64,000 bases of DNA. Source: Rhynchosporium graminicola. Taxonomy: Eukaryota; Ascomycota; Leotiomycetes; Helotiales; Ploettnerulaceae. The notes below the pieces were generated by a model that saw only the letters and a program-made list of their open reading frames with translations, had not been told where the DNA came from and did no database searches. The stretch lies in assembly GCA_900074885.1 (NCBI GenBank), contig FJUW01000024.1:496001-560000 (forward strand). The letters run 5' to 3'. Positions 11,216-25,527 of the stretch are shown one piece after another (position 1 is the first letter of the stretch; every line of letters begins with the position of its first letter). The position numbers and the translations under genes were made by a program.

Positions 11216-14200
11216 GTAGATCTAAGTTTTATTAATAGAAATTAGCTAGTAATACTAAGTAGTAAAAGCTTAACTTAAGTTCTTATATATTTTCCGAATA
11301 TAAATAGTTCTTCTATTTTACTAAGTATCTAATAATTCCTTATTTATACTAATAGTCTAGTAGTTCCTCTATATTATATTCTACGAGTAAGTTAAACTAG
11401 TTCAGTATATATCTTCGGAGCTAGTAGTACTCCTAGTAGTACTTTTTCTAATAAGGATATATAGAATATTAGAAATATCTTCTTTATTATAACTAATAGC
11501 TAGAGTTTATAATTTAAAAGTCTTTTAACTTATTTGATTTTAAATAATCTAAGTTTCTTATAGTCTAGCTTATTACTTAGTCTTTATATATTAATATTTT
11601 TTCATAGAAAGTAAACCTTATCCTCCTCTTATAATATTAGCTCTTAACTATAGCTCTTATTATAATAGTACGTATTTTTCTCTACTATAAACTAGAGTTC
11701 TTCTATAAGTTCCTTATAGAGGTCTTAGATATTCCTAACCTAGATACGAGCTATATTATTATCCTTAACTATTAAGTTAAGTTCTCTATAAGCGATAAGT
11801 TTATGATTATAATTCGCGAAGAATAATATAACTTTTATTATTTCTATAGTTAAGCTATTATATACTAATTCTGCTAATAGTAGTAGTTCTATCTAATTAT
11901 TTTATTAATAGTTAATATAGTAGTATAAGTATACTTTAACTACTTAGTTTATTCTTTTATTTCCTCTATTAGTCTAAGGATAGAAAGCTATTAATAGTTT
12001 TCGTTTAGTCCCTAGGAACTCTATTAAAGTATTCTAGAACTTTAATATAAATAACTTATCTCGATCTGATACTATTTCTTCGGGTACTTTATACTTAAAG
12101 ACTACTTCCTTAAGGTATACTTATACTAAGTATTTAGCTATAAGAGTAGATAAGACTAATACTAAGATTATATACTTAATAAGTCTTTCTATAATAACTA
12201 GTATTATATTATAGCTAACTCTTATAACTAGGTCCTTCGATAGCAGTAATAGCCTTATAAAGTCTTATAATATTAATTTCTAAGATATTAGTAGTATTAG
12301 TACTATAATTATCTACTTATAAGGTATATTTTAGAAAGACTTATTCCTAATATAAGTATTATAGTTAGCTAGTACTTCTTTAATTACTTAGCGGAGTCCT
12401 TCCGACTAGTAGTTTCTTAAAATCCTTAGATATATTCTTCGTATCACTTAGTATCTATACGCAGGAAGCTTATATTATTCTTTAATATATACTTCTACTA
12501 AGCTTAATAGAAGCTAAATTTTCCTATTAACTTATATAATACTATTCTTAATTATATTCCTTATAATAAGTTCCTTAGTCTCGTCTAGGGATATTCTATC
12601 CTTCTTCTAAGCCTCCTTTAAGGTATTATACTAAGGTCCTTTAATTTCTTACTTAATTATAATAGCTTCTTAGATATTAGTAACTATATCTCTATTATTT
12701 AGCTATCTAAGTAAAGTAGTCTTATTATAAACCTTATTATCCTTATAACCTAGTAATCTGCTTAGAGTATCTGCTTATATATTATCTTTACTTTATATAT
12801 ACTTAATAACTAGATTAAAAGAGGCGAGTTCCTCTAACTATTAAGCTAATTAATAATTATCTAAGACCTTAGTAGTTATAAAAGTTTAGAGATTTATATA
12901 ATTAGTATAAATAATAACTAGGAACTTAGCTCCTTATAAGTATATTTTCTAGTATTTAAGTACTTTAACGATCGCTATAAGTTCTTTCTTATAGATATTA
13001 TAATTCTATTTAGCTAGAGATATTTTCTCTGAAAAGTAAGCGATTAGATATAGTTATCCTTTATTATCTTACTATAGGTATATTACGCTAGTATAAGTAT
13101 TAGAGGTGTCTATTTCTACTATATTTTCCTTTTCTTCGTCGAAACTATATAAGATTAGTTCTTTTATAAATTCTTTCTTAATTCTTTAAAAAGCTTCCTT
13201 ATACTAGCTAGTCTAAGTAAAAAGAACGCCCTTTCTTATTAAGCTCGTAAGTAGTTCGATAATCTTAGAATAGTTTCTAATAAACTATTAGTAGAAGTTA
13301 GCGAAACTTAACTATAACTATATATCCTTAATATTCTTTAGAGATTCCTATTCCTTTATAGCTTTAATTTTCTCTAAGTTAATACTTATCTCTCTAAGGC
13401 GAATAATATACTCTAGAAAAGTAACTTACTTAACTAAGAATTTATATTTCAATATCTTTAGTCTAGAATCTACTTTATATAATACTTCTATAACTTAGGT
13501 AATATAGCCTTAATATACCTCGATAGTCTCTAAGTATACTAGAATATTATCTAGATAGTATATAGCGAATTTCCTAATAAAGTCCTTAAGAATATTATTA
13601 TTCTATCTTTAATATATAGCTAGAGTATTAGTTAAGCCGAATAGTATTACTATATATTCCTATAGCCCTAAGGATAATACGAAAGTAATCTTCTACTCGT
13701 ATTCCTCTTTAATTCAGATTAAATTAAACGCGTTATATTAGTCTAACTTAGTATATATCTTTACTCTAGCTAGCTTATCCTATAGGTACTACGCGTTTAG
13801 TAAAGGATATATATCTCTTATAGTTCTACTATTAATTATCTGATAATCTCCGTATAGTCTTCCTTTAGGATCTCTTACTTTCTTAACTACTAGTATATTA
13901 ATAGTATATAATAACTTAGATTTCCGAATCTATCTTTTCTTTATATCTAACTCCTAATACTCTTTAAGTGTCCTTATAGTATTATAGTTATAATAGCGAA
14001 ATTTCTTTACGATAAGTATAAATCTATTTTTAAAGTTTATCTTATAATCCTAGGGTTTATACTTAAGTAGAGCTCTTATATCTTACGGATCCTCGAATAA
14101 TTTCGAGAACTTCCTATATAATTCAGGTAGCTATTCCTGAATATTATCTATTTAGCTAAGATAATTCTTAGGTTCTATCTAACTAGGAACTCGACTTAAC

Positions 14201-16333
14201 TAGCTAGAGTCTATTAGCGTTATTATTAAAGAGGTAGCGCTAACTTCTTATTTACTAGCTAGTTAACTATACTTATATTTATAATTACTAAACGTAACTC
14301 TCTTAGTTATCTAGTTTATACTAGGATTATAATTATATAGCTATAATATTCCTAATATAATATTATATTATCCGGTAAGTATAATATTAAAGTAAAGCGT
14401 TTCTTTATATCTATTAATAATTATCTTTATTCCTCTTATCTTTCTATAGACTTATCTATCTAATCTAGCGCTTTTTCTATCTAATAAAGTAAAGTAGTAT
14501 AGTTTCGGGTTAATAGTAGTAGGAATATTCTATTTCTTAATAAAGGCCGAGTTTATAAAGCGTCTTATAGCTCTTAAATTAATAAGTGCTTTTATCTTAA
14601 TATTATCTATTATAATTAGTAAGATTAACTAATCGAACTCTTTAGTAGTAGTAAGCTCTAAGTATAATAGTTTTATTATAGAGTAATTATATACTTCTTT
14701 AATAATTCTCCTTATTATTTCGTCTAACTAAGTCTTAAGGCTAAGTTTATAAGTAATTAAGATATAAAGTATATAGTAATAGAGATTAACTTACTCTTAA
14801 ATCGGATCTAGTACTATTCTTTAATAAGTAGCTAGTTCTAATAAGTACTATCTTCTCTACTAATAACGTTCCTCTCTTATTTCTTTAGTAATAGCTTAAG
14901 TATCTTTAATTTAAAGGAACTAATCTAATTATTTGAATTCTTTTAGTTCCGGTTCTCCTTCGAGGTTAGCTATATAACGATCTAGTTATTCCTCGATATC
15001 CCTAGTATTAACTTAGAATATAATAGTAATAGTATTATAATAAGTAATAATATAGTCTATACCTGAGTTAAGTATATTATAAGTTTAGTAATATTCTATA
15101 AAATCGGACTTAGTTCTATTATAAACTTATATTCTTCTTCTATTATCGTGATTTCGAAGAGTCTAGTTTTCGTTATTATATAGAAAGTTATTATATAAAT
15201 AGTTTCTTTTATTTATAATACTTTAGCTTTCTTAGTCTTTATCTAGAAGTTTAACTAAGTTCTCTTCGAATTCTTCGCTAGATTTACAAATTATAAAGTC
15301 CTACGAACTCTATTCTGCGCTAGAAACTTCTTAGTAATCTAGCTTTCTTTTAGCTAATCTGAATTCTCTCTTAAGTTTATTCTAAGGTTTTCTTTCTTAC
15401 TTCTTCTTCTAAGAATAAATATAAGTAAGATATCTTAGCTTACTATATATATAGTATAAGCTTTTCTCTTAACGTTTATCTTTCTTAGATTAGCCCTTAG
15501 ATCCTCTTTCGACTCTATTTATTTCTATTAGATTATAGTAATTATATTTATTATTCGAGTAAGATTAGAAATTTCCTTAATATTTATTATATTATTATAG
15601 AAATTAAGGTTTCTAAAGGTAAGTAAATATAAAGTATCCTCCTTTTTCCTTTGCTTATTCTTAGATTCGTTTATTAATAGTAATAGATAATCTAATTAAG
15701 TCTTTTAAAGTGCTTAGTTTACTAGCTCTAGAGAGCTTATTCTTAATATAATCCTTAAGGCCTCGATAGTATTAAGCTCTTAATCTATTATCTATTTAGT
15801 CTAACTATATAGAATATTAGTAGAACTTAGTAGTATATTTATAGATAGATCCTTATTATCGAATTCCGAGTAGGTGCTTCTTATCTTATTCCTTCTTATT
15901 AGGGTCTCTAAAGACTTCTTTAATAGTATTAGTAAAGCTTATAAGGGTTCGAAAGATAACTCGGCTTTTTTTAGTTATAGCAGTAAAATAGGCCTTAGAT
16001 AAGTATCGATTAACTAAGTAGTTACTTAGAGCTAGCTTAATCTAGTAAGCTATAATATCGCGGAGGAATAAGGTAATCTATAGGACTTTAAGGGAGTCTG
16101 CTTCGAACTTGTCCTTATTAAAGGCGAAATATATCTAGTACTAGAGGATAAACTATCCTAGTTTATTATAGTTCCTATAATAAGTATTAGGTAAGTTTAT
16201 ACGAAGCGGTATACTCTTATTAACCTTATTAACCTTATCCGGCCTATTAGTCTAGGAGCTTTCTCTTATAATAGATCCTTCTTTAGTAGCTATTTCGTTC
16301 TTACTAATAATACTTTAAGTAAGGTACTTAAAG

Positions 16334-16829
16334 TATAACGTTCCTAGTTCTGACTAGTACGTAGTATATAAGCTCGTCATTTAGTATTAGCTATAAATTA
16401 AAGTAAATAAGAAGTTCGGTTCTTAATTAGAATTAAGATATTATAAGTAGATATTAATTACTATATAAATTTAAGCACGAAGCTCCTAACTAATAGTAGA
16501 AGTGCTAGTCTTATATAGAATCTTCGTTCCCTTATACTAGCTATATAAGACCGTCTTATAGAGCGCGCGAGCTCTCGCGACCTATCTAGTAGTCTAGTAT
16601 ATCACGTGATCCTAGATTACCTATAGCTATAATACTATTATTACTTTAATATAAGTAGATATATAGTACTACTCGCTAGTTTATACTATAACTGTATTAG
16701 TGCCTTTCCTCTAATAGTACTAACTCTTTTCTAGTACTAAAACCCGTCTGGTACTTACTACTAGGTGGTACTATTAGTATTCTGATGCTAGGACGGTTTT
16801 AGTGCTAAGAACTATACTGGTTCGTGACA
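16334..16829 (-). repeat. 5' LTR of B2
   Basis: A 496-bp partner of 10079-10574, ending in an unmutated GTTCGTGACA directly before the target repeat ATTCC. Its outer third keeps several CpA and TpG sites, so it is less mutated than the interior. Confidence 0.92.
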
Positions 16830-18000
16830 ATTCCTTAGTACTATTTCTCTTTCTATCTATGAACTCCTTAGCTTAGGTGATTATCTGCGGGGTTGTAAGA
16901 ATGAATATAGCTATAAGAGGTATAAGAGTAATATCTCTTTAACTTTATAGCTATATTTATATAATAGCGACCTTTTAATCTAGTTCTCTCGATACCTATA
17001 TAAATATATCTTTAGTAAGGATTATTATTCTCTTCACTTAGCAGATATTAGAATATTTATATATTAAGTATAATATCAGAAGATCACTTACTTATTTCAC
17101 GCTTCACTCTAGCGGATTTAGGGGTAGTAGTAGTAGATCTGCGGCAATAGGAAGGTATATTCTTTATAGAAGAAGCTTTTAGTATACGAGAAGGCGATAA
17201 AGAAGAAGGAATAGTACTTAATCTAGTTCTTTAAAGGATTAGAGAGAGTTCGCGGGCAGAGTAATCAGATAGATTATCTAAGGGATTATACTACTTAGGT
17301 TTAGGCTCAGAATTATTATTATCTCTATTAGTATAGTTAATAGATCGGAAAGAATAGATTTCAGGATTATATTAAGGTTAAGCTAGGCGATAAGGAGTAG
17401 AGGGGATCTCTTCCTTAGAGTAGGGACTATCGAACTTTATTATATATATATTAGTTAAATAATTAAAAGTAAGAAGAAAAAGGATTAATCTTATAATATC
17501 GCGATAAGCCGATTTAGTTATAAATCTCCTAGTATTAGTAGAGAATCTTTTAGGAGCAGCAGAAGATCTTCTAGTAGTAGTAGGAGATTAATCTGCGATA
17601 TGATAATAAGATATAGAACGCGCATCGAATTCCTTAGAATTCTCTTTTCGCGATCTCTTATTAGGAGACTTAGAAGATATAATAATAATAGAAGTTTTAG
17701 ATAGGTATAAGTTATAATAGAAGATTTAGAATGAAGTTATTAATAGAAGGAGAGAGATAAGCGCGGGTATTCTTAGTATATTATATTTAAAGGAAGAAGA
17801 ACCTCTCTGTATGCGAGATAAAGGGTTCATATACCTATAAGGCTTCGATTACTTACTCTTATAAGTAAATAAGACTGCCTAGAGCGCTTCTTTCACTTGT
17901 AAGTAAATAAGGCTACCTTAAGTGCTTCTTCTATCTGAAGTGCTTCTTTCACTCTTTCAAAATTAATAAATAATAATAAGATAAGATTATCTAATTAATT
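16830..18000 (-). other. Unassigned decayed DNA with a possible minus-strand frame
   Basis: This stretch is somewhat less AT-rich than the elements around it. A minus-strand frame around 17080-17240 is open for about 50 codons and is rich in Ser, Thr, Pro, Lys and Arg, like a disordered region of a gag or host protein. No domain was recognised. Serine- and arginine-rich segments continue to about 17700. Short direct repeats related to TAAGTAAATAAG and GAAGTGCTTCTT lie at 17860-17960. It could be a transposon of another family or a RIPped single-copy gene. Confidence 0.3.
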
Positions 18001-18639
18001 ATAACTGCTATTTATAACTCTCTAAGATTATATAACCTGGACTTTTATTTATAATTCATTTAATTGAATTACTTCTATACGACATTTGACCTTCACTCGG
18101 CGATTACTCAAAGCTTAGAATAGCTATTTTTATACTATATATAAGGCTATAGCCTAGTAATTTCCTTTATTTACTTAACTTTACTCTATAATAGTCGCTT
18201 CGACTTTGATTAGTTTACGCACTATGTCTATACTTTATTTTATCAAATTTATATGAATAGTGGAATTTACCCTCTCTATTTAGAAGCTTCTTACTTACTT
18301 AGGGTAGTTTATATTTACTAACTAAGTAAAGATATACGTATAGTTAATAGTAATCTCTAGCCTTCTACTAAGAGATAGCTATAGGGGGTATATTATATAC
18401 TTTCACCTATTATCTATACTTATATTATATCTGATTACTTATATAGCTTAGTATATACTTATATAATCTCCTTATATATTTAAAGTAAGCTTTCTCTCTT
18501 CTTTCTGAGGAGATAACGCCCTCTATAATTAATATTCAGAGACTACTTTAATTCTCTATCTCCTGATACCTTAAAGTAATCTTTCACCACTAATAAAGCC
18601 TGCTTTACTTTTATACTATAATATCTTAAGCTCTTATAT
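18001..18639. other. Unresolved sequence upstream of the family C gag region
   Basis: AT-rich with scattered CpA and TpG. Only the last 40 or so bases resemble the end of the family C LTR at 20935-20975. The rest does not match either LTR of that family in this window, so the 5' LTR of the following element is replaced, truncated or from another subfamily. No reading frame could be supported. Confidence 0.35.
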
Positions 18640-20161
18640 TATTATATTAAATAGAAAGATTAAGACCGCTAAGGATACTAGTATTAAATATTATCTTACC
18701 TAGAAAGCTCGATATAAATAAACTTTTAATCTCTTTATTAAGTATTCTAAGTTATCTTTATTACTTAGAATTATACTTAGATTAATATCTCTTAATACTT
18801 CGATATAGTTTCAGTGTATATACGTATCTATTTCGTATATCACTCTCTGATTCGATAGTTAGACTTTCAGAATAGCTAAGATTCCAGAGATCTCTTAGAT
18901 AGCTAGAGATTTAGATATTATTAACGCTCAGAAGTATTCGTTTTACGATTTACTCTCGGATACTCGAATTACCTCTCTTACGTAAGGTTACAACAGACGG
19001 ATTTCAGATAGAAACTTCCCCTAGGGCCTTGATCTTTATTATCTTCTTACTTAACTTTAAGTTTTCAAAAGTAGCTCTAGTTGACGAAAAACGCTAATTA
19101 TTAGACTAATTACGAAGTAGCTTATTACTCTAGCGGAAATTGTCGGAATTCGACTTATAATCCTTATACTTTAGTATAATTTATCCTTCTTAGCGGGATC
19201 GATCTTCTTCTATTAGAAACCTTAATTTAATACCTCTTATATCTCCTTAACTAAGATATCTAACCCTTCTTAATCTTTTAGCCTCTTCAGAATTCGATTT
19301 AGACCTCTAATTCTTACGTAACCTTTAAGTGTTTCAAGTACTCGATTAGCCTCGCCTATTCAGAATGCCTCTAAAGCGTATATAGCTTATATCAGCTAGT
19401 ACATCGGAATACCCCTGTAGCCTTACTAATTCTGCAGTACTAATAGATTTGATTTAATTAATCGAAGACTATTAATTATATATATAATTAGCTACTAAGG
19501 AGCTCTCTATAGGTATTTCACAAATCGAATAACTATTTACGAACTTCTTACTCGCTTAAAACTCGGTATCGCAACTACTAGCGGAAGTCTCTATTTAAGA
19601 GCCTACTTCTTTGAAATAGCAATTTCCGATTAGTATTAGTAAAATCACCGGTAATTTTTCAGGTAAATTATAAATAACTGAAAATATTAATACGCTTAAT
19701 ATCGGAAATAACCCCTTCTTCATCTAATAGCGCGCTTCTATTCAAGATCGCCTTAAAGTTAATTCCGATCGATACTATATCCCTCGCGCTTATAAAGCAC
19801 TTATTCAGAGTACTACTACAGGTCTTACTAGGAGTTATCTTAAACCTCAATATCTATCGATGATATCGAAGATTGCCTTTCCCTCTACTAAAGAGATAAT
19901 TTTAATACTTAGGTCTTACTTTCTTATCGGACTAGAAATAGCGTAGTATTATATCGAATTTCACGAGCTTTTAATAAAAAAGGAATCATTTTTGCAGTTT
20001 CGTATAAAGTTCTAAAGCTTAGCAATTCTCGAAGGTACAGCCGAGTCAGAGTAGTATTTTTACCTCTAGCTAAAGCTTATACTACGCCTTCGAAACGCTA
20101 TCGTATCGATCAAGTACTCTTAGAATAATAACTATAGTACTATAGTCTCTTCTCTTATAGC

Positions 20162-20430
20162 TATAACGATATAAGACTCAAGGCGGTATACGAGCAGGGA
20201 TAAAACAAGTAGGGAGGCTAAGAGCGATCTTATATAGTCTACTACTAAGGAAACAAGAAGATAAGGAAGAAAGAAGAAGAGAGATAGAGTATAAGGCACC
20301 TTATATATATACGCTAGTCCTAGTCCGATACTATACCGAGTCGGCTACCAGTTATGCCGGGATGCCTGTGAGCTTGGGCCCCGGTACCTGTCCTTCTCCT
20401 CATGTGACCTTCAGTTAAGCTGTCGTTACA
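20162..20430 (-). repeat. Solo LTR of gypsy family A inside C2
   Basis: A 269-bp minus-oriented LTR of family A ending in GTCGTTACA, with a perfect target repeat ATAGC (20157-20161 and 20431-20435). It splits the gag frame of C2, which reads on in phase when the LTR and one repeat are taken out. Confidence 0.93.
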
Positions 20431-20769
20431 ATAGCACTTAATTCAGAGCTCTATCGACTGCCGGTACCTCTAATACCTTCTATACCCTCGGCTACACTCG
20501 CTATACATATTATTAGTACGTCTTCTAACTCCTTAATATCTATCGAGGAAGTATAATATTACTATTATAAGAAGCATAGTTACTATAAGAGCGATTACTC
20601 AATATTAGAAGCGAAAAAGGAGTGATTTACGCTTAAGGCTTATAAGTAATAGAATTTGAAGGTTATTTTCAACTTGAAATTAATCTTTTATACTTAGTTT
20701 TTTATACTTCTTTCCTTATATTCCATTATTTAAGGCTCGAGGATGAGATTTTATCTTAGAAAGGGGTAA

Positions 20770-20975
20770 TATAACAATAGGTGATTATAATACGTAGCAG
20801 TTACGAGCCAGTATCGATGCCTTAGATATTTATCATATATATATAGAGGTTCAGAGCTTCTTCAGAGCTCGGTATCTTTCTTTTTCCTTCGTACTAGATT
20901 ATTGAGGATCATTCTTGACCTCCCTACTTGTTTTATTACTGCTTATATACTGTCTTGAGCCCTTGTGTCGTTATA
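20770..20975 (+). repeat. 3' LTR of family C (C2)
   Basis: A 206-bp LTR preceded by a short purine tract (GAAAGGGG). It starts TATAACAATAGG and ends GTGTCGTTATA. It matches the LTR at 57831 over its whole length, including a GAGCTC-type inverted stretch near the middle. The next 246 bp (to 21221) hold nothing I can assign. Confidence 0.8.
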
Positions 20976-21221
20976 GTAAGTCTACTAGAAGCTTACTAGT
21001 AGCTCTTTAAGTTTCTTATCTACAGAGAATTTCTACTTATAACGCACTTAGTAGTCTATCCTAAGAGAGAATAGCTAGTCTACTTTAATAATAGCCTTAT
21101 AGCTAAAGAACTAGCTATAAAAAAGGATATATATTATTCGATACTTTAAGGTTATTTTCAATATAAGTTAGAGGATTATAATAACTAAGGATAATTATAT
21201 TCTGAATTTCCGGCTTGATTT

Positions 21222-21669
21222 TATAACGTTCCTAGTTCTGATTAATACGCGGTATACAGGCTCGTCGATTAGTATTAGCTATAAATTAAAGTAATAAGAA
21301 GTTCAGTTCTTAATTAGAATTAAGATATTATAAGTAGATATTAATTACTATATAAATTTAAGTATAAAGCTTCTATCTAATAATAGAAGTGCTAATCTTA
21401 TATAGAACTTTCGTTTCTTCTAAGAGTCCTTTATCTTAGATTCCTTTATACTAGAGTCCTCTAAATAGAAGTCCTTTAAATAAGAGTTAACTCTTTTCAC
21501 TAAGCTCTTACTAAGCTAGACTCTATTATATAACTCCAGCTTAAAGAATCCTAGTTAACTAATTAACTTTATAATTATTACTAACTATAATAAGATAAGT
21601 CCTAAGTTATATAACTTCTTTAAGTTACTTATCCTTATCAGCTAGCTTATATAACCTTTTAAAATAATA
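21222..21669 (-). repeat. 3' LTR of B3
   Basis: A 448-bp LTR that shares about 200 bp with B1 and B2 and then has its own middle part, with several TAGAGTCCT-like direct repeats. The same middle part is present in its partner. Confidence 0.8.
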
Positions 21670-24600
21670 TTATATTTTTTCTATCTTAATATAATTTATA
21701 TACTTTTATAATATAAGAGATATGAACTCTTAAACTCTTTAGTTAATTATTCTTTTTACTTTATCTTAATATATTATCTCTTAATTATAAGAAAGTAAAA
21801 GAGTATATTATACTTATAATGTATATAGAAAAAGCGAATTATTTAGTATAATCCTATATCTATTATTAAAAATAATATTATAGATATTATTTAGAACTTC
21901 AAGAATCTACTTATCACTTTAAGTATATTTATATAAAAAAATCTTATAATATAAGTAGATACTTAATAATATATCCTCCTCTAAAAGAGATTTATTATTT
22001 TATTTAGTAGTCTTATTAATTAAAATAGCTTATTACTTTACCTCTTAATCCCATAGTAGATAGCTCCCTCGACTAGCTACTTTAGCTATCTAATCTTATT
22101 ATTAAGCTATTAAGCGCTAAGTAGCTTAGCTCTAATAAGTCAATAACTAATTTCCCTTTCGACTTTAATAACTTAAGTAATTTAATATTTATTATAAGTT
22201 CTTTCTTATAGATATTATAATTCTACTTAGCTAGAGATATTTTTTTTAAAAAACAAGTAATTAGATATAATTATCTTTTATTACCTTATTATAAGTATAC
22301 TATATTAATATAAGTATATAAAGTATCTATTTCTATTACATTTTCTTTCTCTTTATTAAAACTATATAAGAGTAGTTCTTTAGTAGATTTTTTCTTAATT
22401 CGCTAGAAAGCTTTCTTATATTAATTAATTGAAGTAAAAAGAATACCTTTTCTTATGAAGTTCGTAAATAGGTTAGTAATCTTTAAATAGTTTTTAATAA
22501 ACTATTAATAGAAATTTATAAAACTTAGCTATAACTATATATCTTTAATATTCTTTAAAGATTCTTATTCTTTTATAGCTTTGATTTTCTTTAGATTAAT
22601 ACTTAAATCTCTTAGATATATAATATATCTTATGAAAGTAATTTATTTAATTAATAATTTATATTTCGATAACTTTAGTTTAGAATCTACTTGATATAAA
22701 GCTTCTAAAACTTAAGTAATATAGCTCTGATATTCTTCGATAATCTCTAAGTATATTAGAATATTATCTAAGTAATATATAATAAATTTCCTAATAAAAT
22801 CTTTAAGAATATTATTATTCTATTTCTAATATATAGCTAAAGTATTAATTAAGCTAAATAGTATTATTATATATTCCTATAGCTCTAAGAGTAGTACGAA
22901 AGTAATCCTCTACTTATATCTCTCTTTAATTCGAATTAAATTAGATATATTCTATTAATTTAAGCTAATATATCTTTTTACCTTGAATTAGCTCATCTTA
23001 TAAGTATTATATATTTAATAAAAGATATATATTTCTTATAATTCTATTATTAACTATCTAATAACTTTTATAAAGTCTTCTTTTAAGATCTCTTATTTTA
23101 TTAATTATTAATATACTAATAATATATAATAACTTAGATTTCCGAATTTATCTTTTCTTTTTATCTAACTCTTATTACTCTTTAAGTACTCTTATAGTAT
23201 TATAATTATAATAATAAAGCTTTTCTATAGTAAATATAAATCTATTTCTAAAGTCTATCTTATACTCTATAGACTTATACTTAAGTAAAGCTCTTATATC
23301 TTACGAATTATTAAAATAGTTTTAAGAACTTCTCATATAGTTCGAGTAATTATTTCTAAATATTATCTATCTAACTAAGATAATTCTTAAGTTCTATTTA
23401 ACTAAGAACTCGATTTAATCAACTAAAGTCTTGTAGTATTATTATTAAAGAAATAGCGCTAGCGTCTTATTTACTAGCTAACTAATTATACTTATATTTA
23501 TAATTACTAAATATAACTCTCTTAGTTTTTTAATTTATATTAAGATTATAATTATATAGCTATAATATTCTTAATATAATACTTTATTATCTAATAAGTA
23601 TAATAGTAAAATAGAGTATTTCTTTATATCTATTAATAATTATCTTTATTCCTCTTATTCTTCTTTAAACTTATCTATTTATTCTAATGATTTTTCTATT
23701 AAGTAAAATTAAGTAATAAGGGTTTAAATTAATAATAGTAGAAAATATTATATTTCTTAATAAAAGCTAAGTTTATAAAGTATCTTATTACTTCTAAATC
23801 GAGAAGTATCTTAATCTTAATATTATCTATTATAACTAATAAGATTAACTAATCGAACTCCCTAGTAATAATAAGCTCTTAGTATAATAGCTCTATTATA
23901 AAATAATTATATATTTTCTTAATTCTTCTTATTATTATTTTATCTAATTAAATGCTTAAGCTAGCCTTATAAGTAATTAAGATATAGACTATATAAAGTT
24001 AGAGGTTAACTTATCCTTAGATAAGATCTACTATTATTTTATAATAAGTAGCTAGCTAGTTCTAATAAGTATTATCTCTTTTACTAATAATACTTATCTA
24101 CTAATTCCTTAATAATTACTGAAGTATCTTTAATTTAAAAGAATTAATCTAATTATTCGAATTTATCTAATTTAAGTTCTTCTTTAAAGTTAGTTATATA
24201 ATAAGCTAGTTATTTCTCAATATTTCTAGTATTTACTTAGAATATAATAATAATATTATTATAATAAGCTATAATATATTCTATATCTTATCTAAGTATA
24301 TTATAAGTTCGATAATATTTTATAAAATCGAACTTAGTTCTATCATAAGCTTATATTCTTTTTCTATTATTATAATTTTAAAGAGTTTAGTTTTTATTAA
24401 TATAAAATAAGCTATTTTATAGATAATTTCATTTATCTATAAAATTCTAGCTTTTTTAGTCTTTCTTTAGAAGTTTAATTAAGTTCTCTATAAATTCCTT
24501 ATTAGATTTATAATCTATAAAATATTATAAAATTTACTCTATACTAAAAGCTTTTTAGTAATCTAGCTTCTTTTTAATTAACTTATATTCTCTTTTAAGT

Positions 24601-25527
24601 TTATTTCAAAGTTTTCTAAGAATAATTATAAGTAAGATATCTTAGTCTATTATATATATAATATTAGCTTATCTCTTAGTATTTATCTTTCTTAGCTTAA
24701 CTTTTAGAATCTCTCTTTTTTTATTTATCTTTCTAAGATTATAATAATTATATTTATTACTTAAGTAAAGCTAGAAATATCTTTAATATTTATTATAATA
24801 TTATAAAAATTAAAGATTTTATAAATAAGTAAGTATAAAATTTCTTTCTTTCTTTTTTACTTATTTCTAAATTTATTTACTAATAATAATAGATAATCTA
24901 ATTAAGTTCTTTAAGTTATCTAGTTTATTAGTTTTAAATAGCTTATCTTTAATATAATTCTTAAAGCTTTAGTAATATTAAGCTCTTAAATCTTTTATTT
25001 ATCTAATCTAAATATATAGAATAATAATAAAACTTAATAATATATTTATAAATAAATCCTTATTATCGAATTTCAAATAAGTAATCTTTAGCTTAGTTCT
25101 TCTTCTTTAAGTCTCTAATAATCCTTTTAATAATAAAGATAAAACTTATAATAATTCAAAAGATAACTTAACTTTTCTTAGTTATAATAATAAAATAAGC
25201 TTTTATTATATATTAATTAATTAAGTAATTACTTAAAGCTAGTTTAATCTAATAAGTTATAGTATATAAAAGAATAAAATAATTTATAAGACTTTAAAAG
25301 AGTCTACTTTAAACTTATTTCTATTAAAAGCGAAATATATTTAATACTAAAAGATAAATTATCTTAAGTTATTATAATTTCTATGATAAATATATAGTAA
25401 ATTAACTAAGAGTAATATAACTTTATCATTTTTCTTAATCTTATTAACTTAAGATCTTTCTTTTTTAACTAATTCCTTAAAAGCTGTTATATTCTTATTA
25501 ATAATACTTTAAGTAAGATACTTAAAG

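Larger units (their letters stand above)
10079..16829 (-). mobile_element. Ty3/gypsy element B2, complete, RIP-decayed
   Basis: A 6,751-bp element with two 496-bp LTRs and a perfect target repeat ATTCC on both sides (10074-10078 and 16830-16834). The interior is collinear with B1 on the minus strand and about the same length (5,759 versus 5,749 bp). The reverse transcriptase box is at 13546-13557 and again reads Tyr-Leu-Asp-Asn. The LTRs share their first roughly 280 bp and the last few bases with B1, but carry about 127 extra bp in the rest, so B1 and B2 are LTR subfamilies. Coding frames are broken by many TAA and TAG codons. Confidence 0.92.
18640..20975 (+). mobile_element. Family C LTR element (copy C2), gag without pol
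   Basis: An interior of about 1.86 kb after removal of the solo LTR inside it, followed by a 206-bp 3' LTR. The only coding signal is a gag-like frame on the plus strand. It is most open from about 19730 to 20110, reads across the solo LTR once that and its target repeat are removed, and ends with a zinc knuckle at about 20560-20610. There all three Cys and the His have become Tyr (spacing x2, x4, x4). No RT, integrase or protease signature lies between the knuckle and the LTR, so the element is probably non-autonomous. It shares leader sequence with families A and C1. It is less RIPped than its neighbours. Confidence 0.6.
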
